A stretch of DNA of 33,231 bases from CAZPKH01 sp964407165 (GCA_964407165.1 CAYOUJ010000028.1:1-33231); one strand, 5' to 3'; numbered from the stretch's first letter, positions 7,906 through 15,947 are shown. Notes: a model not told the origin generated them from the letters alone. Translations and numbers: made by a program.

Positions 7906-8244
7906 TTAGTAAGGTTTGTCAGAATATCTGAAGTGCTTGGGTATCTCTATCTCGATAAGATAACCACCTTTGCCTTGAACGTGATAGCGGCGCGTGTACA
8001 CCTCCTCGCCGCCGTCACAGCACGACACATCGACATAGTCCCGCCCCTTGGGCAAGGTGTAAGAGACCATGTTGCGACCCAGATACTCCCCGTCGGCATA
8101 TATTTCGATTTGGGGTTCTTGGCATGTGAATGTGACAGACTTGGTGGACGTGCACCCCCACAGCAGCACTAACGCCGCCATAGCTACATAGACTAAGGCC
8201 TGACGCCTGCGCAGAAAAAGAAAGGAAAACAGAGTGTGGAGCAT
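7906..8244 (-). CDS. Small lipoprotein with PEGA-like domain
   Basis: 112 residues from ATG 8244; a TTG three codons upstream is less likely. An Arg-rich N-terminus (FLRRRQ) precedes the hydrophobic stretch ALVYVAMAALVLLWG and a lipobox Cys31 (LLWGCTSTKS). The mature part carries VTFTCQEPQIEIYADGEYLG, then a strand series ending with EIEIPKHFRY, which fits a PEGA-type surface beta domain. The order of strands matches the next gene, so the two may be diverged duplicates. First gene of the envelope unit; its start lies 62 nt after the structured RNA at 8306-8638, which may act as its leader. Function unknown. Confidence 0.7.
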   Translation of the reverse strand: MLHTLFSFLFLRRRQALVYVAMAALVLLWGCTSTKSVTFTCQEPQIEIYADGEYLGRNMVSYTLPKGRDYVDVSCCDGGEEVYTRRYHVQGKGGYLIEIEIPKHFRYSDKPY

Positions 8245-8305
8245 TTTGTGCAATGCCTTATGTGTGCCTATAGCTTCCCTGATTTGGCATGGGTTGATAC
8301 GGAAG

Positions 8306-8638
8306 ACGTGGGATGCTCTTTCCTGCTTATCTCCTCATCGAAGGCCTTCGCATTGCCTAACTCACGGAAATAAGCAGCAGGTCAGCCCACGTGTGGATTA
8401 TATATGCCCCGGATGTGCGCCCCGTATCCCTACGGCGGCGTCTCGGTGCAGTCATATAATCAACCCTGGACGTCTCCCCTGCACTATCTTCTTGTGAGTC
8501 AGAAAAGTTGCGAAGTTTTCGATGAAAGAAGACAGCGTTGTGGATAAACGCCTTTTATTATGTCTAATACCCTCCCGGCCTGCCATGGCTAACCTGTGAA
8601 GGGAGTGCGCCGGCTCCGCTCTCTCGCGGCCTTTGCAC
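8306..8638 (-). ncRNA. Unidentified structured RNA, copy A
   Basis: Starts about 5 nt after a near-ideal promoter and holds no convincing gene. It shares with 32516-32809, in the same order: CATAATAA (8562-8555), a GCGTT/AACGC hairpin, AAACTTCGCAACTTT (8518-8504 region), TATATA, ACGTGGGCT, GGCAATGCGAAGGCC (8357-8343, identical) and CCCACGT (8312-8306). ACGTGGG (8392-8386) pairs with CCCACGT. Inside it CTGCTTATTTCC (8377-8366) pairs over 12 bp with GGAGATAAGCAG (8334-8323), closing a loop that shows the conserved 15-nt motif. An upstream helix GATTATATG/CATATATAATC is also possible. Motifs of tmRNA, RNase P RNA and SRP RNA are absent. It may be an independent RNA or the leader of the envelope operon; the 3' end is a guess. 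Confidence 0.6.
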
Positions 8639-8642
8639 ACCG

Positions 8643-8672
8643 CAAAGATACTAATTTTATCTTTACGGCCAA
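8643..8672 (-). promoter_or_regulatory. Promoter of structured RNA copy A
   Basis: TTG (8672-8670), exactly 19 nt, TATCTTTG (8650-8643) on the minus strand. This is the best match to the Bacteroidetes housekeeping promoter in this part of the window, with an A/T-rich stretch upstream. Confidence 0.75.
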
Positions 8673-8729
8673 TATATTTGTAATTTTTTTTTAGAAATCC
8701 GCCATGCTACCCTCAAATTGCGATAGCTC

Positions 8730-9011
8730 TTAGTAAAGGAAGCCGAATTGCCAGAGGGGGATGAAGTTGAGCGTGCGGTATTCGGTGTCGTCGCGGACCA
8801 CGAAGGAGTCACGTACGCCGGCTATCTGTTGCGTGCCCTTGTTCTTACCGCCGACCTCGAATGAGTGTCCGTCGATGCAGAAGTCGGTCTTCTTCGATGC
8901 CGTGACACGCTCTGTCACTCGTGTCATCTGATAGAACACCGTCTCTCGCAACGAGCCGATGTCGGGTGTCACGTTGGCCAAGGCGTAAGCCAGGCATGTG
9001 TTGTTACCAAA
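8730..9011 (-). pseudogene. C-terminal remnant of an AAA-family ATPase (DUF4143 type)
   Basis: About 94 codons remain, reading FGNNTCLAYALANVTPDIGS, then RETVFYQMTRVTERV, FCIDGHSFEVGGKNKGTQQI, DSFVVRDDTEYRTLNFIPLW and QFGFLY before the stop at 8730. This is the typical end of the Bacteroidetes AAA ATPases with a DUF4143 C-terminal nuclease-like domain (the FEVGG-KKGxxQI and IPLWxFG blocks). Homology begins near NNTCLAYAL; directly upstream the frame is closed by a TAA (9012-9014), and the Walker A and B parts are absent. About 390 codons are therefore missing. A TTG at 8981 could start a short product, but nothing suggests it is used. Confidence 0.8.
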
Positions 9012-9046
9012 TTAACATCGTTTATGCAAGCCTTTCAAACAAAAAC

Positions 9047-9127
9047 GGGGATTGAAAACCCCATTTTTATATAAATATTGGAGTTTCCAACCCCCAGTTT
9101 TCGCTAAATTTTGGGGTTTCCAACCCG
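9047..9127. repeat. Three 33-nt tandem repeats with GGGGTTTCCAACCCC core
   Basis: Cores GGGGATTGAAAACCCC (from 9047), GGAGTTTCCAACCCC (from 9080) and GGGGTTTCCAACCC (from 9113) recur at exactly 33-nt spacing, each followed by an A/T-rich linker. On the minus strand they translate as 11-residue units such as WGLETPKFSEN, but the frame contains a TAA, so they are not part of an open gene here. They occupy the gap between the DUF1016 gene and the ATPase remnant. Confidence 0.7.
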
Positions 9128-9189
9128 CAATTTTTCCCAAATACCGCATGCTGACCGAGGTCGTCTAAACTGCACGTGTCACAAATTTA

Positions 9190-10344
9190 TCATTTTTTTG
9201 TGACACCGACCTCCGGGTCATGGGCGTCGAGGTAAGCATTGAGTGAAGCCTCGATGGCCCGTTGCAGTTCGTAGGATGCCACTCCGAGGGGCTTGTGAAT
9301 GTCGGAGAGCGCCCACTCTACTACCGTCTTATTCTGTGACCGACAGATTAGCAGCCCAATCGTTGGGTTGTCATCTTGCCCGCGCATCAGTTCGTCTACC
9401 GCCTTGACATAGAAGTTTATCTTGCCCGCGTGCTCCGGCTTGAACTCAGTAACTTTCAGCTCGACCACCACGAAGCACTTGAGCTTGTAGTGGTAAAACA
9501 GAAGGTCGGGATAGAACGACTCGCCATCGGCCATGCGCAGCTCCACCTTCTCTCCCACGAATGCGAAACCTTGCCCAAGCTCAAGCATGAAGCGTGAGAT
9601 GTGGCTGACAAGGCCGTTATGGAGTTGCTGTTCGGAATGTCGCTCCGGCAGCTCGAGGAAACCCAGGTCATAGTTGCTTTTGAGCATGTCATTGGCCTGT
9701 TCTGAAAACATTTCCGGCAGCAAACGTGCAAAATTATTAGGCGCCTTTCCTTGGTGCTGATAAAGGTCAGCCCTCATCAAGCCTTGCAGCGTAGCCCGGC
9801 TCCAGTTGTTTTCGATTGTACAATCGATGTAAAACAGTGCCTCCTCTACCGACTTGCAATGTTCTATTATATCCACTTGATGCCTAAATGGAACTTTACC
9901 AAACTTTTCCGGCATTTCTATGGGCTCATTTACTTGCTCTATAAACAGGTCTGGCAAATCGCCCCCAAGCTGGGGGCGTTTTGAGCACGCCAATTCGCCC
10001 CCAACTTGGGGGTCAATTGTATTTCGCTGGTTATAAAACGAATATCACGCTCGTATACGTTTAATGTTAGTATACGAAAAGCCTTTTGCATTCGGAAAGG
10101 CATTGCGCAAGTCGAGGCTCAACTGTTGGAGCACACCCGTACCCCACTTGCTCTCGGCCTTGATGCGCACGATGTCGGCGCCGAGGCACCAGTAGAACCG
10201 GAGCATCTCGGTGTTAACCCTCACTGCGGCCTTGGCTTGCGAGGCCTGATAACGAGCCTTGACATCCTCTATCCATTTATAGTAAGAGGTATCCGAGATG
10301 AGGACTCCGGAGTTGATGAATTTAGGTGATTGATCTTCCATCAT
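9190..10344 (-). pseudogene. DUF1016/YhcG-family nuclease gene with in-frame TGA
   Basis: One frame from ATG 10344 to the stop at 9190 (384 codons) covers both parts of a DUF1016 protein, interrupted only by TGA at codon 100 (10047-10045). Before it: the N-terminal DUF1016_N helix-rich domain (FYWCLGADIVRIKAESKWGTG, then PNAKGFSYTNIKRIRA). After it: YSFYNQ, a linker with two repeated PQ-VGG or LGG units, and the PDDEXK nuclease domain (LELGQGFAFVGEKVELRM, FYPDLLFYHYKLKCFVVVEL with the catalytic D...ELK, then PTIGLLICRSQNKTVVEWAL). In relatives Trp commonly stands at the TGA position, so TGG to TGA is the likely change. Family members act with restriction systems or in DNA repair. Probably dead, unless the stop is suppressed. 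It follows menA by 26 nt. Confidence 0.8.
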
Positions 10345-10370
10345 ATTGTTATATGCTTATACAGCCCCAT

Positions 10371-11225
10371 TCACAGCAGGAGGGTGAGCACGGCGAAGGC
10401 GAGCATGAGCAGGGAGGTGAGGCCAAGCAGGGGATTGAGGGCGCGGCCCGTGCGGTGGAGCAGCATCTCCCAGAGGGTCACGTGGCAGCAGAGATAGACG
10501 CCCGCGAGGATATACCCGGGCCACCGCATCCACGGAAGCATAAGCGCCATGGCCATGAAGCCGTTGAAGAGGTAGAGGGTGGAGGCCGTGCGGCGCCCGC
10601 AGATGACGGCGAGGGTGCGCTTGCCCACCGCCAGGTCGTCGTAATAGTCGCGGTAGTTGTTGACCAGCAGCACGTTGGCGCCCATCAGGCCGTAGCTGAC
10701 GGAGGCGAGGAGCACTTGCCACGTCCACGCGCCGGTGCACAGATAGTATGTGAAATTTACGGGGATGACGCCGAAGAAGAGCATGACGGCCACCTCCCCA
10801 AGCCCGTGGTGCGACAGCGGGTAAGGGCCTGTGCTGTAGGCGATGACGCCAACGGCTATCAGCAGTCCGACGGGCACAAGCCACCAGCCTCCCCAGACGA
10901 TGAGCGAGCACCCGACGGCGCAAGCCAGGCCGAGGGTGATGAAGGTGGCGTAGAGCATGGCGCGGGGGGTGATGTCGCCCTCGGTGACGCCCCGCCGCGG
11001 CCCGTCACGGCCCGCGCGGTCGAGACCGGCGCGGAAGTCGTAATATTCGTTTGCGAAGTTGGAGGCTATCTGCGCCAGCACCGCGAACACGAGACAGAGC
11101 ACCGCCGGGACGGGCGCGAGGGCGCTGCCCGTCTCCACCGCAATGCCCACGGCGCCCACCACTCCGGCTATGGACACAGGCAGCGTGCGCAGCCGCATCG
11201 CCTCCACCCAAGGCTTAATTGCCAT
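10371..11225 (-). CDS. menA: 1,4-dihydroxy-2-naphthoate polyprenyltransferase
   Basis: 284 residues from ATG 11225; the upstream TTG is less likely. It joins a polyprenyl chain to 1,4-dihydroxy-2-naphthoate in the membrane, the step that gives demethylmenaquinone. A UbiA-family fold with about eight or nine membrane helices is evident. The first Asp-rich motif NEYYDFRAGLD (about residues 59-69) and the second NNYRDYYDDLAVGKRTLAV bind the Mg-diphosphate; QIASNFANEYYDF is typical of MenA rather than UbiA. The start lies inside the last codons of the upstream GlmU-family gene (11-nt overlap), which indicates translational coupling. No other men gene is in the window. Confidence 0.93.
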   Translation of the reverse strand: MAIKPWVEAMRLRTLPVSIAGVVGAVGIAVETGSALAPVPAVLCLVFAVLAQIASNFANEYYDFRAGLDRAGRDGPRRGVTEGDITPRAMLYATFITLGLACAVGCSLIVWGGWWLVPVGLLIAVGVIAYSTGPYPLSHHGLGEVAVMLFFGVIPVNFTYYLCTGAWTWQVLLASVSYGLMGANVLLVNNYRDYYDDLAVGKRTLAVICGRRTASTLYLFNGFMAMALMLPWMRWPGYILAGVYLCCHVTLWEMLLHRTGRALNPLLGLTSLLMLAFAVLTLLL

Positions 11226-12396
11226 AGTCGTCAAGCTCGTAGAGGGCGCGGTAGAGGCGCTCGTCGGCCTCCGTCAGCTCCACGTGGCGGCGGGCCATGA
11301 CGGTGCGCGCGGTCTCGAAGAACTTGTCGAGACGCAGCCGCGTCATACCGGCAGCGCCGCCGAAGCTGAACGACGGTATGAACGTGCGCGGGAAGCCGGC
11401 GCCGTGGATGTTGCAGCCCACGCCGACAACGGTCGCGGTGTTGAACATGGTCTGTATGCCCGCCTTCGAATGGTCGCCCATGATGAGACCGCAGAACTGC
11501 ATCTTGGTGCGGGCAAAGGAGCACGTGGTGTAGCTCCACAGGCGTATGAGCGAGTAGTCGTTCTTCAGGTTCGACGACACGCAGCCGGCGCCGAGGTTGC
11601 ACCACTCCCCTATCACTGCGTTGCCGAGGTAGCCGTCATGGGCCTTGTTGGCGTAGCCGATGAACACCACGTTGCCCATCTCGCCGCCCACCTTGCAATA
11701 GGGGCCGATGGTCGTTTCGCCGTAGACCTTGGCGCCCATCTTGGTGACGGCGTGCTCGCACAGCGCCAGGGGACCGCGCAGGCAGCATCCCTCCATCACC
11801 TCCGCGTCCTTGCCTATGTAAACGGGACCGTCGGTGACGTTGAGCGTGGCGCAGAGCACCGTCGCGCCCTCCTCGATGAACAGCTGCGAGGGGTCGCCGA
11901 TGAGCGTGCACGAGGGGTGCAGGGGTTGCGACACGCGCCGCGCCGTGAGCAGGGCGAAGTCGGCGCGCAGGCGCTCGCCGTTGTTGAGGAAGATGTCCTG
12001 CGGGCCGGTGAGGCGCACGGGGTCGCTGACGATGCCGACGTTGCCGTGCAGCTCCTCGCCGAAATCGGCGCGCGAGCCGCGGAAGGCGAGCAGGGCGCCG
12101 TCGTGCGACGCCAACGCCTCGCTGGGCTGCAGGGCATCGACCGCCCGCACCACGTCGTCGGTGGGCAGGAGCGTCCCGTTGATGTAATATGCGTCGGCGC
12201 CCATGGCCTCGTCGAAAGGATATTTCTCCCGCAGCAGTGGCACGGTCAGCCAGGAGCAGCGGCCGTCGAGACGCCGCGTCCATCCCTCGGCGACGGTGAG
12301 TATGCCGCAGCGCAGCAACGCCGCCGGACGCGTGAACGTCAGCGGCCACAGGGCGCGCATCGACGCCTCGACATCAAAAAAAACTATATTTTTCAT
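11215..12396 (-). CDS. GlmU-family sugar nucleotidyltransferase-like protein
   Basis: 393 residues. The N-terminus MKNIVFFDVEASMRALWPLT, followed by FTRPAALLRCGILTVAEGW, is the signature of the Bacteroidetes GlmU-related family (TIGR03991 type), whose N-terminal part is a reduced nucleotidyltransferase domain lacking the classic GlmU LAAGxGTRM loop. From about residue 170 hexapeptide repeats form a left-handed beta helix (YIGKDAEVMEGCCLRGPLAL, TKMGAKVYGETTIGPYCKVG, GEWCNLGAGCVSSNLKNDYS), as in acyltransferases. A role in sugar-nucleotide or cell-wall precursor synthesis is assumed from the family, without proof. Its promoter lies 16 nt upstream, divergent from the transketolase gene; menA overlaps its end. 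Confidence 0.85.
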   Translation of the reverse strand: MKNIVFFDVEASMRALWPLTFTRPAALLRCGILTVAEGWTRRLDGRCSWLTVPLLREKYPFDEAMGADAYYINGTLLPTDDVVRAVDALQPSEALASHDGALLAFRGSRADFGEELHGNVGIVSDPVRLTGPQDIFLNNGERLRADFALLTARRVSQPLHPSCTLIGDPSQLFIEEGATVLCATLNVTDGPVYIGKDAEVMEGCCLRGPLALCEHAVTKMGAKVYGETTIGPYCKVGGEMGNVVFIGYANKAHDGYLGNAVIGEWCNLGAGCVSSNLKNDYSLIRLWSYTTCSFARTKMQFCGLIMGDHSKAGIQTMFNTATVVGVGCNIHGAGFPRTFIPSFSFGGAAGMTRLRLDKFFETARTVMARRHVELTEADERLYRALYELDDYGN

Positions 12397-12417
12397 CGGT
12401 TGTGGCTTTTTGTTTCG

Positions 12418-12436
12418 GCAAATTTACTAAATTTGC
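12418..12436. promoter_or_regulatory. Back-to-back promoter boxes in one palindrome
   Basis: GCAAATTTACTAAATTTGC is a perfect palindrome around a single C and contains TAAATTTG on each strand (minus 12426-12419, plus 12428-12435). The minus box has a TTTG 20 nt upstream (12450-12447) and would give the GlmU-family transcript a leader of about 16 nt. The plus box faces the transketolase gene, with a leader near 120 nt, but lacks a -33 element at standard spacing. Confidence 0.6.
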
Positions 12437-12561
12437 ACTTAACAAACAAATGCCTTTTCGCGCTTTTCGCCTAAAAAGCTGATTGAAAATGCGAATGGGC
12501 GAAAAACAAATGAACGCCCGCGGACGTTTAAGCATAGAGAATTAATCTGCAATATAATATC

Positions 12562-14613
12562 ATGGACAAAAACCTCATGGACAGCGCGGCCGACAACATA
12601 CGCGTGCTCGCCGCAGCGATGGTCGAGAAGGCCAAATCAGGGCACCCCGGGGGCGCCATGGGAGGCGCCGACTTCATCAACGTGCTATACTCGCAGTTCC
12701 TGGTCACCGACCCCGACGACCCGCGGTGGATCAGCCGCGACCGCTTCTTCCTCGACCCCGGCCACATGTCGCCCATGCTCTACGCCGTGCTCGCCCTCGA
12801 GGGTAAGTTCACCCTCGACGACCTTCAGCAGCTCCGCCAGTGGGGCAGCCATACCCCGGGACACCCGGAGCTGAACGTCGAGCGCGGCATCGAGAACACC
12901 TCCGGCCCCCTCGGCCAGGGACACACCATGGCGGTCGGCGCCGCCATCGCCGAGCGATTCATAGCAGCCCGCTTCGGCGAGCTCTTCGCCCACAAGACCT
13001 ACGCCTTCATCTCCGACGGCGGCATCCAGGAGGAGATCTCACAGGGCGCCGGACGCATCGCCGGCTACCTCGGGCTGAGCAACCTAATCATGTTCTATGA
13101 CTCAAACGGCGTACAGCTCTCCACCGACGTCGACGCCGTCGACCGCGAGGACTACGCCGCCAAATACCGCGCCTGGCACTGGCACGTCATCGAGGTGGAC
13201 GGCAGCGACCCCGTGGCCATCGCCGGCGCCATCGAGCGCGCCCGCGCCGAGCGCCACAAGCCCACGCTCATCATCGGCCGCACCGTCATGGGCCGCGGCG
13301 CCGTCACCAAAGACGGCAAGAGCTTCGAGGGCAAGTGCAGCACCCACGGGCAGCCCCTGAGCAAGAGCGGCGCCGACTACGACGCCACCATACGCCACCT
13401 CGGCGGCGACCCCGCCGACCCGTTCGTCATACGCCCCGAGGTGAAGGCACTCTACGAGGCTCGCCGCGCGGAGCTGCGCGACATCGTCCGCCGCCGCCGC
13501 GACGAGCAGCGGGCCTGGGCCGAGGCCCATCCCGAGCAGGCACGCACCCTACGCGGTTACTTCGACGGACACATCCCCGCCATCGACTACGACGCCATCC
13601 TCCACAAGCCCAACATCGCCACCCGCGCCGCCTCCGCCGACGTGCTCAAAGTGCTGTCGGAGAAGGTCGGCAACATGATAGTCAGCTCCGCCGACCTCGC
13701 CAACTCCGACAAGACCGACGCATTCCTGGCCCACACGCACGCACTGACCCACGGCGACTTCACCGGCGCCTTCCTCCACGCCGGCGTCAGCGAGCTTACC
13801 ATGGCCGTGATAATGAACGGCATAGTGCTCCACGGCGGCATGATCGCCGCCTGCGGCACATTCTTCGTCTTCAGCGACTACATGAAGCCCGCCATGCGCC
13901 TGGCAGCGCTCATGGAGCTCCCCGTAAAATACATCTTCACCCACGACGCATTCCGCGTGGGCGAGGACGGCCCGACACACCAGCCCGTCGAGCAGGAGGC
14001 ACAGCTGCGCCTGATGGAGGAGCTGCGCAACCTCTCCGGACGCCCCTCGATGCTCGTCCTGCGCCCCGCCGACGCCGCCGAGACAGGCGTGTGCTACAAG
14101 ATGGCGATGGAAAACGACAAGACCCCCACGGCGCTCATACTCACCCGCCAGAACGTCAACGACCTCCCCTCGCCCGACGGCAACCGCATCGCCGACGCCC
14201 ACGGCGCCGAGCGCGGCGCCTACGTCGTCGAGACCCTCGGCGACCAGCAGGTGACCCTCGTGGCCAACGGCTCGGAGGTGTCGCTGCTGTGCGAGGTGGC
14301 CGCCATGCTCGAGGCCGAGGGCATCGGCTCGCGCGTGGTCAGCGCCCCCTCGCTCGGCCTCTTCCTCGAGCAGGACGCCGACTACCGCCACTCCGTCATC
14401 CCCAACGACATCCCCGCCTTCGGCCTCACCGCCGGCCTCCCCTCCACGCTCCGCAGCATACTGCCCCCCGGCTCCGACGTCTACGGCCTGTGCCACTTCG
14501 GCGCCTCTGCGCCCTACAAGGTGCTCGACGAGAAGTTCGGCTTCACCGCCCAAAACATCTTCGGCATCCTCAAGCACCTCCTCGCCGCCACGCCCCCCCT
14601 GCGCGACCGCTAA
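12562..14613 (+). CDS. tkt: Transketolase
   Basis: 683 residues, full length. It moves two-carbon units between sugar phosphates in the non-oxidative pentose phosphate pathway, using thiamine diphosphate. Seen: N-terminal AAAMVEKAKSGHPGGAMGGA, DRFFLDPGHMSPMLYAVLAL, GPLGQGHTMAVG, the cofactor segment ISDGGIQEEISQGAGRIAGY ending in FYDSN (the family GDG is SDG here), a central pyrimidine domain with THDAFRVGEDGPTHQPVEQE carrying the catalytic Glu, and a C-terminal domain ending PYKVLDEKFGFTAQNIFGIL. Start ATG 12562; MDKNLMDSAADNIR aligns with the family start. It stands alone and ends before a strong hairpin. Codon choice is very GC-rich and uniform. Confidence 0.96.
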   Translation: MDKNLMDSAADNIRVLAAAMVEKAKSGHPGGAMGGADFINVLYSQFLVTDPDDPRWISRDRFFLDPGHMSPMLYAVLALEGKFTLDDLQQLRQWGSHTPGHPELNVERGIENTSGPLGQGHTMAVGAAIAERFIAARFGELFAHKTYAFISDGGIQEEISQGAGRIAGYLGLSNLIMFYDSNGVQLSTDVDAVDREDYAAKYRAWHWHVIEVDGSDPVAIAGAIERARAERHKPTLIIGRTVMGRGAVTKDGKSFEGKCSTHGQPLSKSGADYDATIRHLGGDPADPFVIRPEVKALYEARRAELRDIVRRRRDEQRAWAEAHPEQARTLRGYFDGHIPAIDYDAILHKPNIATRAASADVLKVLSEKVGNMIVSSADLANSDKTDAFLAHTHALTHGDFTGAFLHAGVSELTMAVIMNGIVLHGGMIAACGTFFVFSDYMKPAMRLAALMELPVKYIFTHDAFRVGEDGPTHQPVEQEAQLRLMEELRNLSGRPSMLVLRPADAAETGVCYKMAMENDKTPTALILTRQNVNDLPSPDGNRIADAHGAERGAYVVETLGDQQVTLVANGSEVSLLCEVAAMLEAEGIGSRVVSAPSLGLFLEQDADYRHSVIPNDIPAFGLTAGLPSTLRSILPPGSDVYGLCHFGASAPYKVLDEKFGFTAQNIFGILKHLLAATPPLRDR

Positions 14614-14670
14614 CCCCTTGGGCGCGGGGCGGCGCCCTCGCGCCCCGCCCAAGAGGCACCCGGGAAATCC

Positions 14671-14737
14671 CCGACTTTAGCCGATTAGCCGGTTACCCGA
14701 TTACTTAATCGGGTAACCGGCTAAAGGGCTAAAGGGG
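14671..14737. terminator. Hairpin after tkt (AGCCGGTTACCCGATTA type)
   Basis: Arms TAGCCGGTTACCCGATTA (14686-14703) and TAATCGGGTAACCGGCTA (14706-14723) pair perfectly over 18 bp with a 2-nt centre, with further CTTTAGCC/GGCTAAAG pairing outside. The same sequence family recurs at 15948-16010, and a variant at 30232-30271. The remaining gap to 14850 is A/T-rich and shows no clear TAnnTTTG box. Confidence 0.75.
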
Positions 14738-14850
14738 GTAATTTTGCTTAAGCATCATTTTTTGTTAAATTCGCACAATAAATATGTTAAATCAATCGTT
14801 TTAAGGTTACATACGCAACCATAAAAAGGTTGAATTAACATTTTTACCCA

Positions 14851-15930
14851 ATGGAAAGCCCAATCACATATCATCAAGCCTACGACCAATGGTTGAAATT
14901 GCAACCACTCACGGAAACACAGCGGCTCGCGCTCAGCCGCCGGTTCACCGTCGACTTCAACTTCAACAGCAACCACATCGAGGGCAACACCCTGACTTAC
15001 GGCCAGACAGAGCTGCTGCTGATGTTTGGCAAGGTGGTCGGCGAGGTCAACGGCCGCGACTTCGAGGAGATGCGCGCAAGCGCCGTCGGCCTCAAGATGA
15101 CAGAGGTGATGGCCCTCGCTCGCGACATGCCGCTGACACAGAACTTTATACGGCAACTCCACAAGACACTCTTGCGCGAGGACCACACCGTATACCGCAA
15201 CCTCCCCGGCGGCGTCATCACCTCTTATGTGATACACGCCGGACAGTACAAGACACGCCCCAACAGCGTAATCTCCCGCACGGGCGAGCGGTTTGAATAC
15301 GCCTCCCCCGAGGAGACGCCGGCGCTCATGACCGACCTGGTCGACTGGTACAATGCCGAGGAGGAGCGTGGAGCCATACCCCCCGTCGAGCTGGCCGCCC
15401 TCTTCCACTACCGCTACATACGCATCCACCCCTTCGAGGACGGCAACGGACGCATCGCCCGCCTGATGGCCAACTTCATACTCAGCCGCCACGGCTACCC
15501 CATGGTGGTGGTGCGCTCGCGAGGCAAGCGTGACTACCTCGAGGCCCTGTCAAAGTCAGACAAAGTAGTGGGTTTGGCTCCGGCAAAAGGAGCAAATGCG
15601 ACACTCAATCAAGCCCGTCACTTTGTGGAGTATTTCAAGAAACTTGTGACAGAGGAGATTTATACAGATGTCAGATATCTAACCTTGAGCGGTCCCGATA
15701 TATGGTGGTTCGACGGCGAACTGGTGCAGTTCAAAAGTCTGAAGGCTGTCGAGTTGCTTCATCTGATTGTCGACGATCCGTACATCAATATCCCCGAATT
15801 AAGCCGCTCTCTGGGCATCACGCGACAAGCTGTCAGCAAGCAAATAGAACGCCTTACAAAAAAGAACTACCTCACCCGCCCCGACAACGCCTGGCACCTC
15901 CACCTCACCCCCGCACCCACCGCCCCTTAG
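14851..15930 (+). CDS. Fic-domain protein, probable AMP-transferase
   Basis: 359 residues. The Fic active-site loop HPFEDGNGRIARLM starts at about residue 193 with the full HPFx(D/E)GNGR consensus, so AMP transfer from ATP to a target hydroxyl is expected. An N-terminal inhibitory helix motif S40-N-H-I-E44-G45 fits the (S/T)xxxE(G/N) rule, so the enzyme should be self-inhibited through Glu44 pointing at the ATP site. The C-terminal part (about 305-350) is a winged helix with NIPELSRSLGITRQAVSKQI, a helix-turn-helix, so it may also bind DNA and control its own gene. This is the usual Fic/DUF4172-like plan in Bacteroidetes. No antitoxin gene lies next to it. The target is unknown. Confidence 0.93.
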   Translation: MESPITYHQAYDQWLKLQPLTETQRLALSRRFTVDFNFNSNHIEGNTLTYGQTELLLMFGKVVGEVNGRDFEEMRASAVGLKMTEVMALARDMPLTQNFIRQLHKTLLREDHTVYRNLPGGVITSYVIHAGQYKTRPNSVISRTGERFEYASPEETPALMTDLVDWYNAEEERGAIPPVELAALFHYRYIRIHPFEDGNGRIARLMANFILSRHGYPMVVVRSRGKRDYLEALSKSDKVVGLAPAKGANATLNQARHFVEYFKKLVTEEIYTDVRYLTLSGPDIWWFDGELVQFKSLKAVELLHLIVDDPYINIPELSRSLGITRQAVSKQIERLTKKNYLTRPDNAWHLHLTPAPTAP

Positions 15931-15947
15931 AGCACTGAAGCACCCGC

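Noticed and set aside
8306..8638. Structured RNA copy A as RNase P RNA, tmRNA or SRP RNA
   Set aside because: No GAGGAAAGTCC or ACAGAA block, no tag-peptide frame or tRNA-like end, and no GGAAGGAAGCAGCC-like loop.
8452..8640. 62-codon open frame on the minus strand
   Set aside because: It lies wholly inside the structured RNA, lacks a ribosome site and has no protein-like pattern; copy B shows no equivalent frame.
9047..9127. The 33-nt repeats as a small CRISPR array
   Set aside because: Only three diverged cores, the linkers are about 17-18 nt and A/T-rich, and no cas gene is in the window.
8730..10344. The ATPase remnant and DUF1016 gene as an active defence system
   Set aside because: The ATPase lacks its P-loop half and the nuclease has an internal stop; the region reads as decay.
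12418..12436. The TAAATTTG palindrome as a regulator binding site only
   Set aside because: Both halves match the Bacteroidetes promoter box, which explains it without an extra regulator; an operator role cannot be excluded.
12562..14613. SDG instead of GDG in transketolase as a sign of lost activity
   Set aside because: The metal-binding Asp, the downstream Asn and the catalytic Glu region are present; the Gly to Ser change alone is tolerable.
13335..14708. 457-codon plus-strand frame overlapping tkt
   Set aside because: Arg/Pro/His-rich out-of-frame shadow of transketolase with no domain signs.
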